Part shown: piece by piece, positions 7,560-15,803 of the stretch
Layout: every line of letters starts with the position of its first letter
Position numbering within the stretch: the stretch's first letter is position 1
Source of the DNA: Kutzneria sp. 744
Lineage (GTDB): Bacteria > Actinomycetota > Actinomycetes > Mycobacteriales > Pseudonocardiaceae
Assembly (NCBI RefSeq): GCF_000568255.1
Contig: NZ_KK037166.1
Location: forward strand, 3,343,766-3,379,533
Length of the DNA: 35,768 bases
Reading direction: 5' to 3'
Notes under the pieces: generated by a model
Seen by the model: only the letters and a program-made list of their open reading frames with translations
What the model was told of the DNA's origin: nothing
The model's database searches: none
Translations under genes and position numbers: made by a program

Positions 7560-8491
7560 GCCACCGCCGCCTTCCGGGAGTTCTTGGCCGCGTGGGCGAT
7601 CGCCGCTTCGCGGACCCAGTCGCCGTCCTCGTGGGCACGACGCCGGTTCTCGATGCGCTCGGCGTTGCACGGCCCGTCGCCGGAGATCACGCGCTTGAGC
7701 TCGCTCCAGTCGATCGGCCCGAAGTCGTAGTGCTCCCGCTCGGCGTTCCACTTCAGATCCGGGTCGGGGAACGTCACACCGAGCTTCTCGGCCTGAGGAA
7801 CACTCATGTCCACGAACCGCTGCCGCAGCTCGTCATTGGTGTGGCGCTTGATCTTCCACGCCATCGACTGCGCGGTGTTGGGCGAGGCGTCGTCCGGCGG
7901 GCCGAACATCATCAGCGACGGCCACCACCACCGGTTCACCGCGTCCTGCACCATGTCCCGCTGCGCCTGGGTGCCCCGCATCAGCGTCAGCAGCAGCTCG
8001 TAACCCTGCCGCTGGTGGAAGGACTCCTCCTTGCAGATGCGGATCATCGCTCGCGCGTACGGGCCGTACGAGCTGCGGCACAGGGGAACCTGGTTGCAGA
8101 TCGCCGCGCCGTCCACCAGCCAGCCGATCACGCCGACGTCGGCGAAGGTCAGCGTCGGGTAGTTGAAGATCGACGAGTACTTCTGCCGGCCCGAGATCAG
8201 CATCTCGGTCAGGTCGCCCCGATCCGCGCCCAGCGTCTCCGCCGCCGAGTACAGGTACAGCCCGTGCCCGGCCTCGTCCTGCACCTTGGCCAGCAGGATC
8301 GCCTTGCGCCGCAAGGAAGGCGCGCGGGTGATCCAGTTGCCCTCGGGCTGCATGCCGATGATCTCCGAGTGCGCGTGCTGCGCGATCTGCCGGATCATCG
8401 TCTTGCGGTAGCCCTCGGGCAGCCAGTCCCGCGGCTCGATCCGGTGGTCGGCCGCGATGGTCGCCTCGAAATCTTGTTGTAGGTCAGTCAT
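7556..8491 (-). CDS. paaA: 1,2-phenylacetyl-CoA epoxidase catalytic subunit PaaA
   Basis: This 311-residue diiron oxygenase subunit epoxidises the ring of phenylacetyl-CoA, the first committed step of aerobic phenylacetate breakdown. Diiron ligands are visible as Glu43 (HSEIIG), Glu73 and His76 (DEAGHG), and the second ExxH in KEESFHQ (Glu156, His159). Length matches the family. The ATG at 8491 overlaps the end of paaZ by eight bases. It leads the block paaA-B-C-D-E, driven by the promoter upstream of paaZ. Confidence 0.96.
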   Translation of the reverse strand: MTDLQQDFEATIAADHRIEPRDWLPEGYRKTMIRQIAQHAHSEIIGMQPEGNWITRAPSLRRKAILLAKVQDEAGHGLYLYSAAETLGADRGDLTEMLISGRQKYSSIFNYPTLTFADVGVIGWLVDGAAICNQVPLCRSSYGPYARAMIRICKEESFHQRQGYELLLTLMRGTQAQRDMVQDAVNRWWWPSLMMFGPPDDASPNTAQSMAWKIKRHTNDELRQRFVDMSVPQAEKLGVTFPDPDLKWNAEREHYDFGPIDWSELKRVISGDGPCNAERIENRRRAHEDGDWVREAAIAHAAKNSRKAAVA

Positions 8492-10514
8492 TTTTCGCCA
8501 CCAGCGTCAACACGTCGTACTTGGCGACCGACTCTCCGGTCTGCTTGGTCACGTCCGCGTCCCAGCGGACCTCGCCGTAGTCGTTGGCCTCGCGCGGGGT
8601 GATCTGCTTGGCCGTCAGCGTCACGGTCAGCTCGTCGCCGGGGTAGACCGGCGTCAGGAACCGCAGGTTCTCCAGGCCGTAGTTGGCCAGCACCGGCCCG
8701 GGCTCGGGCGACACGAACAGGCCGGCCGCGAACGAGACGATCAGGTAGCCGTGCGCCACCCGGCCGTCGAAGAACGGGTTGGCCTTGGCCGCTTCCTCGT
8801 CCATGTGCGCGTAGAAGGTGTCGCCGGTGAACTCGGCGAAGTGCTCGATGTCGGCCAGCGTCACCGCCCGCGGCCCGGCCACCACGGTGTCGCCGATCTT
8901 CAGCTCCGCCAACGACTTCCGGAACGGGTGCACGCCGTCGTCGTGCCGATCGGCGCCCGGGACCCAGCGGCCGGTGATCGCGCTGAGCACCTTCGGGCTG
9001 GCCTGGATGGCGGTGCGCTGCATGTGGTGCAGCACGCCACGAATGCCGCCCATCTCCTCGCCGCCGCCGGCGCGACCGGGGCCGCCGTGCACGAGCATCG
9101 GCAGCGGCGAGCCGTGGCCGGTGGACTCCTTGGCGTCATCGGCGTCCAGGACAAGCAGGCGGCCGTGCCACGGGGCGACGCCCAGCACGACGTCCCGCGC
9201 GAACTCGGCGTCACCAGTGACGATCGAGCCGACCAGGCTGCCCTGGCCGCGGGCGGCCAGCTCGATGACGTGCTCGGTCGAGGTGTACGGCAGCAGCGTG
9301 CTGACCGGGCCGAACGCCTCCACCTCGTGCGGCTGCGGCAGGTCGGCGTCGTCGGCACGGAGCAGGACCGGTGACATGAATGCGCCCTTGGTGGCGTCGG
9401 CGTCCACCAGGTCCACCTTCTCGGCGTCACCGAAGACGACGCGCCCGGCCTCCAGCAGGCCCTTGAGCGAGCGCCGGACCTCCTCGCGCTGCTCCAGGCT
9501 GGCCAGCGCGCCCATGCGCACGCCCTCGGCCGTCGGGTTGCCGACCTTCACCTTGGCCAGCCGCTCGGACGCCGCCTCGGCCACCGCGTCGATCAGGTCG
9601 GCGGGCACGAACGCGCGGCGGATGGCCGTGCACTTCTGGCCCGCCTTCACGGTCATCTCGCTGACCAGCTGCTTCACGTACAGGTCGAACTCGGTCGTGC
9701 CGGGCTTGGCGTCCGGGCCGAGGATCGAGCAGTTCAGCGAGTCGGCCTCGGCGTTGAACCGCACCGACCGGTTCACCACGACCGGGTGCGTGCGCAGCCG
9801 CTGCGCGGTCGAGGCGGAGCCGGTGAAGCCGACCAGGTCCTGCTCGGTGAGGTGGTCGAGCAGGTCGCCGGCGCTGCCCGCGACGAACTGGAGCGAGCCC
9901 TCCGGCAGCAGGCCGGACTCGATGACCAGCTCCACCATGCGGGCGGTCAGGTAGGCGGTCTGGCTGGCCGGCTTGATCAGCGACGGCACGCCGGCGACGA
10001 AGGCCGGCGCGAACTTCTCCAGCGGCCCCCACATCGGGAAGTTGAAGGCGTTGATCTGCACGGCCACGCCGCGCAACGGAGTGTGGATGTGCTGGCCGAG
10101 GAAGGTGCCGGCCTTGCCGAGCGGCTCGATGTCGCCGTCCACGTAGACCTTGGCGTTGGGCAGCTCGCGGCGGCCCTTGCCGGAGTAGCTGAACAGCACG
10201 CCGATACCGCCGTCGATGTCGACCATCGAGTCGGTCTTGGTGGCGCCCGTGCGGGCCGACAGCGCGTACAGCTCCTCGCGGTGCTCGCGCAGCATGGAGG
10301 CGACGGCCTTGAGCAGGGCGGCGCGCTGGTGGAACGTCAGCTCGCGCAGCGCCGGGCCGCCCACGCGGCGGCCGTGCTCCAGCGCCGCGGCGAAGTCGAC
10401 GCCGGCCGAGGAGATCGTGCACACCTCTTCGCCGGTCACCGCGTCGTGCAGCGGCTGGCCGTCGACCGTCGGCGTGTGCCACCGGCCGTTGACATAGCTG
10501 CGCAGCAGAGCCAT
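8484..10514 (-). CDS. paaZ: bifunctional PaaZ (oxepin-CoA hydrolase / semialdehyde dehydrogenase)
   Basis: This 676-residue enzyme opens the oxepin-CoA ring and oxidises the resulting aldehyde to 3-oxo-5,6-dehydrosuberyl-CoA. The N-terminal aldehyde dehydrogenase domain (about 1-520) has Glu256 (FNAEADSLN) and Cys295 (GQKCTAIRR), the same positions as the catalytic pair of E. coli PaaZ. The C-terminal MaoC-like hydratase domain (about 530-676) contains [11 protein letters not shown] and GRVAHGYL, which supply the hydratase Asp/His. Both activities therefore look intact. The ATG at 10514 has a good ribosome site (GAGAGGTG). It is the first gene of the minus operon, divergent from an enoyl-CoA hydratase across a PaaR-type operator. 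Confidence 0.96.
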   Translation of the reverse strand: MALLRSYVNGRWHTPTVDGQPLHDAVTGEEVCTISSAGVDFAAALEHGRRVGGPALRELTFHQRAALLKAVASMLREHREELYALSARTGATKTDSMVDIDGGIGVLFSYSGKGRRELPNAKVYVDGDIEPLGKAGTFLGQHIHTPLRGVAVQINAFNFPMWGPLEKFAPAFVAGVPSLIKPASQTAYLTARMVELVIESGLLPEGSLQFVAGSAGDLLDHLTEQDLVGFTGSASTAQRLRTHPVVVNRSVRFNAEADSLNCSILGPDAKPGTTEFDLYVKQLVSEMTVKAGQKCTAIRRAFVPADLIDAVAEAASERLAKVKVGNPTAEGVRMGALASLEQREEVRRSLKGLLEAGRVVFGDAEKVDLVDADATKGAFMSPVLLRADDADLPQPHEVEAFGPVSTLLPYTSTEHVIELAARGQGSLVGSIVTGDAEFARDVVLGVAPWHGRLLVLDADDAKESTGHGSPLPMLVHGGPGRAGGGEEMGGIRGVLHHMQRTAIQASPKVLSAITGRWVPGADRHDDGVHPFRKSLAELKIGDTVVAGPRAVTLADIEHFAEFTGDTFYAHMDEEAAKANPFFDGRVAHGYLIVSFAAGLFVSPEPGPVLANYGLENLRFLTPVYPGDELTVTLTAKQITPREANDYGEVRWDADVTKQTGESVAKYDVLTLVAKND

Positions 10515-10536
10515 CTCAGCACCTCTCGCGACCGAA

Positions 10537-10558
10537 TTACTGACCGTCCGTTCGTTAA
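10537..10558. promoter_or_regulatory. PaaR-type operator between paaZ and the enoyl-CoA hydratase
   Basis: This 22-bp imperfect palindrome contains CTGACCG on the left and TTCGTTAA on the right, with symmetric TTA, GA, CG / CG, TC, TAA positions. The reverse strand of the site at 13422-13443 shares ACTGACCG and TTAA at matching distances. It lies between two divergent paa transcripts and overlaps a possible -10 (TAACAT, 10556-10561) for the plus gene. The form agrees with the published motif for PaaR regulators of phenylacetate genes in actinobacteria. The TetR gene at 13463 is the expected binder. Confidence 0.75.
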
Positions 10559-10569
10559 CATGCTAGCGT

Positions 10570-11379
10570 GTGCGCATGGTGAGGGAAACCGCTGGGGAAA
10601 CCGTTTCGCTCGACGTCGACGGAGCTGTCGCGACCATCACCCTGGACGCGCAGGCGCGGCGCAACGCGCTCACCGTGCCGATGAAGGAATCGCTGCTGGC
10701 CGCGGTGCGCCAGGTCGCCGCCGACGACTCGGTCCGCGCCGTCGTGCTCACCGGCACCGGACGCGCCTTCTGCGCAGGTCAGGACCTGGCCGAGCACGCC
10801 GCGGCCCTCCGCGCCGACGCCGCGACCGCGTTGGACACCGTCGGCGACCACTACAACCCGATCGTGCTGGCCCTGACCGGCATGCCCAAGCCGGTGCTGG
10901 CCGCCGTGAACGGCACGTGCGTCGGCGCCGGCCTCGGCCTGGCGCTGGCCTGCGACCTGCGGATCGCCGTCGAGTCGGCCAAGTTCGCCACCGCCTTCAC
11001 CGGCATCGGGCTGACCTGCGACTCCGGCCTGTCGGCGACGCTCGCGCGGGCCGTCGGCGCCGCCCGGGCCAGCGAACTCGTGCTGCTCGGGACGCCGTTC
11101 ACCGCCGCGCAGGCCCTGGAGTGGGGCGTCGTCGGGCGGGTCGTGCCGGACTCGTCGTTCGTCGACGAGGTTCGCCAGCTGGCTTCGAAGCTGGCAAACG
11201 GGCCGACGCTTGCGTTCGCCGCCGCGAAGGCCGCCTTGGCGGCCAGCTTCCAGCCGCCGCTGGCCGACGTGCTGGCCGCGGAGGCGACGGCTCAGACCGC
11301 ACTCGGCCTGACCGCCGACCACCAGGGCGCCGTGGAGTCCTTCCTGGCCAAGCAGCCGGTCGTCTTCCAGGGCAGGTAG
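10570..11379 (+). CDS. paaG: enoyl-CoA hydratase/isomerase (PaaG/PaaF-like)
   Basis: This 269-residue crotonase-fold enzyme should act in phenylacetate breakdown, most likely as the ring 1,2-epoxyphenylacetyl-CoA isomerase. Crotonase features include the oxyanion-hole segment GRAFCAGQDL near residue 67, AAVNGTCVGAGLGLALACD near 110 and the later FTGIGLTCDSGLSATLAR, which resembles PaaG. The gene lacks a Shine-Dalgarno sequence. A -10-like TAACAT ends eight bases before the GTG at 10570, so a leaderless start there is likely; ATG 10576 is the alternative. It is divergent from paaZ and convergent with paaH, with one base between stops. No separate paaF is in the window, so it could serve both hydratase and isomerase steps. 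Confidence 0.85.
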   Translation: MRMVRETAGETVSLDVDGAVATITLDAQARRNALTVPMKESLLAAVRQVAADDSVRAVVLTGTGRAFCAGQDLAEHAAALRADAATALDTVGDHYNPIVLALTGMPKPVLAAVNGTCVGAGLGLALACDLRIAVESAKFATAFTGIGLTCDSGLSATLARAVGAARASELVLLGTPFTAAQALEWGVVGRVVPDSSFVDEVRQLASKLANGPTLAFAAAKAALAASFQPPLADVLAAEATAQTALGLTADHQGAVESFLAKQPVVFQGR

Positions 11380-11380
11380 C

Positions 11381-12220
11381 TCAGTTCCAGGCGTAGAAGC
11401 CCTGCCCCGACTTGCGGCCCAGTTCGCCCCGCTCCACCTTGTCCCGCAACAACTTCGGCGGGGCGAACCGGTCGCCCAGCGTCCGCTCCAGGTACTCGGC
11501 GATGGCCAGCCGCACGTCCAGGCCGACCAGGTCGGTCGAGCGCAGCGGGCCCATCGGGTGGCCGTAGCCCAGCTCCATCGCCCGGTCGATGGACTCGGCG
11601 TCGGTGACGCCCTCCTCCAGCATCCGGATCGCCTCCAGGCCGAGCATCACGCCCAGCCGGCTGGTCGCAAAGCCCGGCGAGTCGCGGACCACCACGTCCG
11701 ACTTGCCCAGCAGCCGCACCCACTCCAGGGCCTTGTCCCGCACCTCGTCGGTGGTGTTGGGGCCGAGCACGATCTCCACCAGCTTGGACACCGGCACCGG
11801 GTTGAAGAAGTGCATGCCCACGAAGCGGCCCGAGTGCACCAGCACCGAGCCCAGCTCGGCGATCGACAGCGAGCTGGTGTTGGTGGCCACGACCGTGGAC
11901 GTGGAGACGGCCAGCTCGACCGCCGTGAGCACGCGAACCTTGAGCTCCGGGGCCTCCGGGACGGCCTCCACCACCAGGTCCGCGTTCGTCGGCAGCGACG
12001 GGATGTCCGTGACGAAGTCGATGCGCCCCAGCACCTGGCTCGGCGTGCCGTCCAGCTTGCCGCGCTCGGCCGCCCGGCGCAGGCCCGTCTCGACCCTCGT
12101 CAAGGCCGCCTTGGCGGCGATGGTGTCGCTCTCGACCACCGTCACGTCGGCGCCCGCCGCCGCGAACACCTGGGCGATGCCGGACCCCATCCGGCCGCCG
12201 CCCACCACACCGATCTGCAC
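11381..12220 (-). CDS. paaH: 3-hydroxyacyl-CoA dehydrogenase PaaH-like
   Basis: This NAD-dependent dehydrogenase of about 279 residues oxidises 3-hydroxyadipyl-CoA to 3-oxoadipyl-CoA. The N-terminus VQIGVVGGGRMGSGIAQ carries the Rossmann GxGxxG motif. VATNTSSLSIAEL and the catalytic-His segment GMHFFNPVPVSKLVEIV follow, with the C-terminal helical domain containing GYGHPMGPLRSTDLVGLD. I choose the GTG at 12220, one base after the thiolase stop, because it places the Rossmann motif at the very N-terminus as the family requires. The frame continues 16 codons upstream only inside the thiolase gene. It forms a two-gene operon with the thiolase. Confidence 0.92.
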   Translation of the reverse strand: MQIGVVGGGRMGSGIAQVFAAAGADVTVVESDTIAAKAALTRVETGLRRAAERGKLDGTPSQVLGRIDFVTDIPSLPTNADLVVEAVPEAPELKVRVLTAVELAVSTSTVVATNTSSLSIAELGSVLVHSGRFVGMHFFNPVPVSKLVEIVLGPNTTDEVRDKALEWVRLLGKSDVVVRDSPGFATSRLGVMLGLEAIRMLEEGVTDAESIDRAMELGYGHPMGPLRSTDLVGLDVRLAIAEYLERTLGDRFAPPKLLRDKVERGELGRKSGQGFYAWN

Positions 12221-12221
12221 G

Positions 12222-13388
12222 TCAGACCCTTTCCACGAGCATTGCCACACCCTGACCGACCCCGACACACAACGTAGCCAGGCCGCGCCGGCCGCGCTCG
12301 CGCTCCAGCCGCCCCAACAGGGTGACGACCAGCCTCGCGCCCGAGCAGCCCAGCGGATGACCCAGCGCGATCGCGCCGCCGTCGGCGTTGACCTTCTCCT
12401 CGTCCAGCTTCAGCCGGCGCATCACCGCCAGGCTCTGCACCGCGAACGCCTCGTTCAGCTCTACGGCGTCCAGGTCGTCGATCCGGAGTCCGTTGCGGGA
12501 CAACAGCTTCTCCGTCGCCGGGACCGGTCCGAGACCCATCACGTGCGGGGCGACGCCGGCCGAGGCGCTGGCGATCACCCTGGCCCTCGGAGTGAGGTTG
12601 TGGGTCCTCACGGCTTCCTCGCTGGCCAGGACCAGCGCCGCCGCGCCGTCGGACAGCGGCGACGACGAGCCGGCCGTGACGACGCCGTCCTTGCGGAACA
12701 CCGTTTTCAGCGTTGCCAGTTTGTCCATTGTGGTCGATGGGCGCGGGCCTTCGTCCGTGGCGAAGTCGCCGACCGGGACGATCTCATTGGCGAAGTGGCC
12801 CTTGTCGATGGCGTTCACGGCTTTCTGGTGGCTGCGCAGGGCGAACGCGTCGCTGTCCTCGCGGCTGATGCCGTCCAGGGCCGCGACCTCCTCGGCCGTC
12901 TCCCCCATCGACAGCGTGGTTTGCCTGTCGTACTTGGGATTCGTGAACCGCCAGCCCAGCGAGGTGTCGCTCACCTCGCCCGGGCGGGCCCACGGAGTGC
13001 CCGGCTTGGCCATCACCCACGGGGCCCTGGTCATCGACTCCACACCGCCGGCGACGATCACGTCGGCCTCGCCGGCCCGGATCGCCTGCGCCGCCGAGGC
13101 GATCGCCGTCAATCCGCTGGCGCACAGGCGATTCACCGTGTAGCCGGGCGTGTGATCGGGCAGGCCGGCCAGCAGGACCGCCATCCGGGCCACGTTGCGG
13201 TTGTCCTCGCCCGCCTGATTGGCCGCTCCGAGGATCACTTCGTCGATCACGTCGGTCGGGATGTTGGCACGCCGGACCGCCTCCGCGACCACCAGGGCGG
13301 CCAGGTCGTCCGGGCGCTCCTTGGCCAGCGCGCCGCCGTAGCGTCCCTGCGCGGTGCGCACTCCGTCGACGAGGAACACTTCCGGCAT
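12222..13388 (-). CDS. paaJ: acetyl-CoA acyltransferase (3-oxoadipyl-CoA thiolase-like)
   Basis: This 388-residue thiolase should cleave 3-oxoadipyl-CoA and 3-oxo-5,6-dehydrosuberyl-CoA in the last steps of the phenylacetate pathway. The nucleophile Cys89 is in NRLCASG, the general-base His344 in GHPLGCSG and the second Cys374 in [15 protein letters not shown] supplies the conserved Asn. Length is standard. The ATG at 13388 has a strong ribosome site (AAGGAGAG). It is divergent from the TetR gene with a PaaR-type operator between them. The assignment to this pathway rests on context, since thiolases of fatty-acid oxidation look similar. Confidence 0.87.
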   Translation of the reverse strand: MPEVFLVDGVRTAQGRYGGALAKERPDDLAALVVAEAVRRANIPTDVIDEVILGAANQAGEDNRNVARMAVLLAGLPDHTPGYTVNRLCASGLTAIASAAQAIRAGEADVIVAGGVESMTRAPWVMAKPGTPWARPGEVSDTSLGWRFTNPKYDRQTTLSMGETAEEVAALDGISREDSDAFALRSHQKAVNAIDKGHFANEIVPVGDFATDEGPRPSTTMDKLATLKTVFRKDGVVTAGSSSPLSDGAAALVLASEEAVRTHNLTPRARVIASASAGVAPHVMGLGPVPATEKLLSRNGLRIDDLDAVELNEAFAVQSLAVMRRLKLDEEKVNADGGAIALGHPLGCSGARLVVTLLGRLERERGRRGLATLCVGVGQGVAMLVERV

Positions 13389-13421
13389 GGCGGCTCTCCT
13401 TCGGGCGTCGGCACGCTATTA

Positions 13422-13443
13422 TTAACCGGCCATTCGGTCAGTT
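13422..13443. promoter_or_regulatory. PaaR-type operator between the thiolase and paaR
   Basis: This is the second copy of the 22-bp paa operator. On the plus strand it starts TTAACCGGCC and ends TCGGTCAGTT; its reverse complement aligns with the site at 10537-10558 through ACTGACCG, a central G and CGGTTAA. It sits in the 74-bp divergent gap between the thiolase start and the TetR start, so it can control the thiolase-paaH operon and autoregulate the repressor. Confidence 0.75.
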
Positions 13444-13462
13444 CGCAAGGGTGGGAGGCACC

Positions 13463-14047
13463 GTGGAGCCAGCGCCACGCCGAGGTCGGCCCGGCTACGA
13501 CCAGGAGTCGCTGCTGGCCGTCGCGGTGAAGGTGTTCAACGAGCGCGGTTACGAGGCCACCTCGATGGAGGAGCTCTCGCGCAAGCTCGGCATCACCAAG
13601 TCAGCCATCTACCACCATGTCAGCAGCAAGGAGGAGTTGCTGCGGCTGGCCATGGACCGCGCCCTCGACGGCCTGTTCGCCGTCGCCGCCGAGGCCCAGG
13701 CCATGGACGGCCGCGCCATCGACCGCCTCGAACACGTCGTCCGCGGCAGCGTCGGCGTCCTCGTCGACCGGCTGCCCTTCGTCACCCTGCTGCTCCGGGC
13801 CCGTGGCAACACTCGCATCGAGCGCGCCGCCGTCACCCGGCGCAAGGAGTTCGACCGGCTCGTCACCGACCTCGTCAAGCAGGCCGAGGCCGAGGGCGAC
13901 GTCCGGCCCGATGTTGACCCCGCCGTGACCGCCCGGCTGCTGTTCGGCATGGTCAACTCGCTGATCGAGTGGTACCGCCCGCGGTCCGGCGCCTCCATCG
14001 CTGACGCTGTGTGCGCAATCGCCTTCGACGGCCTCCGCACCCGATAG
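13463..14047 (+). CDS. paaR: TetR-family regulator, PaaR-like
   Basis: This DNA-binding repressor of about 194 residues should control the surrounding phenylacetate genes. The N-terminal helix-turn-helix reads YEATSMEELSRKLGITKSAIYHHVSSKEELL, the standard TetR pattern. The C-terminal ligand domain is helical, with WYRPRSG near the end as in many CoA-ester-responsive TetR proteins. The GTG at 13463 follows a GGGAGG ribosome site by four bases and is preferred to the GTG at 13451, which lies on that site. Phenylacetyl-CoA as inducer is an inference from characterised PaaR proteins. Two matching operators in the cluster support the assignment. Confidence 0.85.
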   Translation: MEPAPRRGRPGYDQESLLAVAVKVFNERGYEATSMEELSRKLGITKSAIYHHVSSKEELLRLAMDRALDGLFAVAAEAQAMDGRAIDRLEHVVRGSVGVLVDRLPFVTLLLRARGNTRIERAAVTRRKEFDRLVTDLVKQAEAEGDVRPDVDPAVTARLLFGMVNSLIEWYRPRSGASIADAVCAIAFDGLRTR

Positions 14048-14099
14048 CCCGATCGGACCTCGCGGCCGTTCTCCCCGCGCCACCATACTGAACCTCGAC

Positions 14100-14117
14100 A
14101 AGTGGTCTATACCACTT
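14100..14117. promoter_or_regulatory. DasR responsive element (dre) upstream of the LPMO gene
   Basis: The core AGTGGTCTATACCACT (14101-14116) matches the established DasR operator AGTGGTCTAGACCACT at 15 of 16 bases, and the flanking A and T extend the palindrome. DasR is the GntR-family repressor of chitin and N-acetylglucosamine use in actinomycetes. The site is 45 bp upstream of the ATG of a chitin-type oxidative enzyme, as expected for a regulon member. Confidence 0.88.
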
Positions 14118-14161
14118 CGGCCGCCGCGCTTGATTCCCTGCCGACCCTTGGGGGTTGTCTC

Positions 14162-14752
14162 ATGCGCACCAGGTTCGCCCTACCCCTGCTCGCCGTCCTG
14201 GCCGTCGCCCTACCCGTGCTGTTCGCCGGCGTCGCCCAGGCCCACGGCTACACCACCAATCCCGTCAGCCGCTCTTCCCTGTGCGCCACCGGCGTCGTGA
14301 AGAACTGCGGCGACATCCAGTACGAGCCCCAGTCCGTCGAGGGCCCCAAGAACTTCCCCGCCGCCGGCCCCGCCGACGGCAAGATCTGCGCCGGCGGCAT
14401 CGCCCGCTTCGCCCAGCTCGACGACCCCCGCGCCGGCGCCTGGCCCACCACCAAGCTCACCTCCGGCGCCCCCTATACCTTCACCTGGCACTTCACCGCC
14501 ATCCACGCCACCACCGACTTCCGCTACTTCGTCACCCGCAACGGTTGGGACCCCACCAAGCCCCTCACCCGCGCCTCCCTCGACCCCGCCCCCTTCCTCA
14601 CCTCCAACTGGGGCGGCAAGCGCCCCTCCGGCGACGTCTCCATCCCCGGCACCCTCCCCGCCGGCAAGACCGGCCACCACCTCATCCTCGGTGTCTGGGA
14701 CATCGCCGACACCGGCAACGCGTTCTACTCCTGCGCCGACGTCACCTTCTGA
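14162..14752 (+). CDS. secreted lytic polysaccharide monooxygenase (AA10)
   Basis: This 196-residue secreted copper enzyme oxidatively breaks chains in crystalline chitin or cellulose. A signal peptide (residues 1-27, ending AGVAQA) precedes His28, which becomes the N-terminal copper ligand after cleavage (AQA/HGYTT). The second histidine-brace ligand is His115 in FTAIHATTDF. The axial Phe188 lies in NAFYSC, and cysteines at 41, 49, 76 and 191 fit disulfides. There is no carbohydrate-binding module. I use the ATG at 14162; the frame opens 20 codons earlier but that would start inside the operator and bury the signal peptide. The DasR-type operator favours chitin as substrate. A strong hairpin follows. 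Confidence 0.93.
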   Translation: MRTRFALPLLAVLAVALPVLFAGVAQAHGYTTNPVSRSSLCATGVVKNCGDIQYEPQSVEGPKNFPAAGPADGKICAGGIARFAQLDDPRAGAWPTTKLTSGAPYTFTWHFTAIHATTDFRYFVTRNGWDPTKPLTRASLDPAPFLTSNWGGKRPSGDVSIPGTLPAGKTGHHLILGVWDIADTGNAFYSCADVTF

Positions 14753-14770
14753 CACTCCTGTGACGCCGCC

Positions 14771-14813
14771 GGTGGCTCCTGCCCGACACCCCTGCCGTCG
14801 AGCAGGAGCCACC
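14771..14813 (+). terminator. hairpin terminator after the LPMO gene
   Basis: A perfect 12-bp inverted repeat (GGTGGCTCCTGC at 14771-14782 and its complement at 14802-14813) surrounds a 19-nt loop, beginning 18 bases after the LPMO stop. There is no U-tract, as is common for actinomycete terminators. It should insulate the three-gene operon that begins at 14982. Confidence 0.75.
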
Positions 14814-14981
14814 CCTTCAGATCGGCCGAAGTTCGACCCCGTTCACTCGAACGGTCCATCATTGCGTGGATGACCTCGAGGAACCGAACGTCGCGTAACA
14901 CGAATAGACGGTTCCGCGACTATCCGTCCAACACCGCCAGCACGAGGGAAGTGGCGGCCGGAGTCGTTCCCGAGGGGTTCC

Positions 14982-15803
14982 ATGGCGGACATCGTGGCCA
15001 TCCACGGCATCTTCATGCATCGTTCGAGTCGCCGGGAGATGCACGACAGCTGGCTGGCGAAGATCTCAGAAGGACTTCGAGACACCAGAAGCCCGCACGC
15101 CGAATCGGTAACCCTGGAATGCGCGTTCTATGGCCACGAGTACAACGACGGAAAAGCAGGACCGGAGCGAAACTATCGCCCAGAAGAGATTGCGCCCGGA
15201 TTCGAGACCGAGCTGATAATCTCGATCGGCGCCGAAATCAAGGACGACTACGGTGACCGAGAGGGCGACAAGCTGTACCTACCGGGACCGCTTCAGAAGG
15301 CGTTGGCGAAGATCCAGCGCAGCAGGCTTTTCGAGGGCCGGGACAGTGTCCTGATCTCGTTCGTGAAACAGGTGGACCGGTACCTCAACGACCCGGCCTT
15401 CCGCGCATTGGTGCAGGACGAGGTCGGCGCGGCCATGACCGAGCACCCGCGCCTGGTCATAGGGCACTCACTCGGCAGCGTGGTCGCGTACGACTGGTTG
15501 CAGCGCAACGTTCTCCCGAACCGTCCGGTGTTGCTCACCCTCGGTTCCCCCCTCGGCCTCGAGTCGGTACGCCGACGGCTCCACCAGCCCGCGGACCGTT
15601 CCCGTTGGCCGGACGGCGCGCGATCCTGGACGAACATCGCCGCCGGACACGACGCCGTCGCGATGGTGAAGGAGCTGGCGCCGCTCTACCACCCCGACGT
15701 GGACGACGTGCCGTGCACGAACCCGCGGGCCACCGCCCACCATGCCACTTCCTACCTTTCCAACGTCCGGGTCTCCCGCTCGATCGACGCGGCGTTGACA
15801 TGA
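14982..15803 (+). CDS. alpha/beta-hydrolase, PGAP1/lipase-like (first gene of three-gene NTPase system)
   Basis: This 273-residue serine hydrolase begins with the beta-strand and oxyanion motif IVAIHG (residues 4-9). The nucleophile elbow is GHSLG at 161-165 with Ser163. It is followed by LLTLGSPLG (184-192), typical of PGAP1-like and lipase-like enzymes, and SWTNIAAGHDAVA with the likely acid Asp224. The catalytic His is His253 or His254 (AHHATSYL). No signal peptide or membrane helix is visible, so it should be cytoplasmic. The start ATG 14982 has a GAGGGG ribosome site. Its stop overlaps the next start (ATGA at 15800-15803), so it is made in step with the caspase-NTPase. A lipid-ester substrate and an effector role are inferences from fold and context. 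Confidence 0.82.
   Translation: MADIVAIHGIFMHRSSRREMHDSWLAKISEGLRDTRSPHAESVTLECAFYGHEYNDGKAGPERNYRPEEIAPGFETELIISIGAEIKDDYGDREGDKLYLPGPLQKALAKIQRSRLFEGRDSVLISFVKQVDRYLNDPAFRALVQDEVGAAMTEHPRLVIGHSLGSVVAYDWLQRNVLPNRPVLLTLGSPLGLESVRRRLHQPADRSRWPDGARSWTNIAAGHDAVAMVKELAPLYHPDVDDVPCTNPRATAHHATSYLSNVRVSRSIDAALT

Noticed and set aside
4878-14047. The paa cluster as a novel system
   Set aside because: Gene content and motifs match the well-known aerobic phenylacetyl-CoA epoxidase pathway; only its regulation and missing ligase merit note.
14102-14161. Upstream in-frame start of the LPMO gene
   Set aside because: It would start inside the DasR-type operator and bury the signal peptide behind 20 residues; ATG 14162 gives a normal signal peptide.
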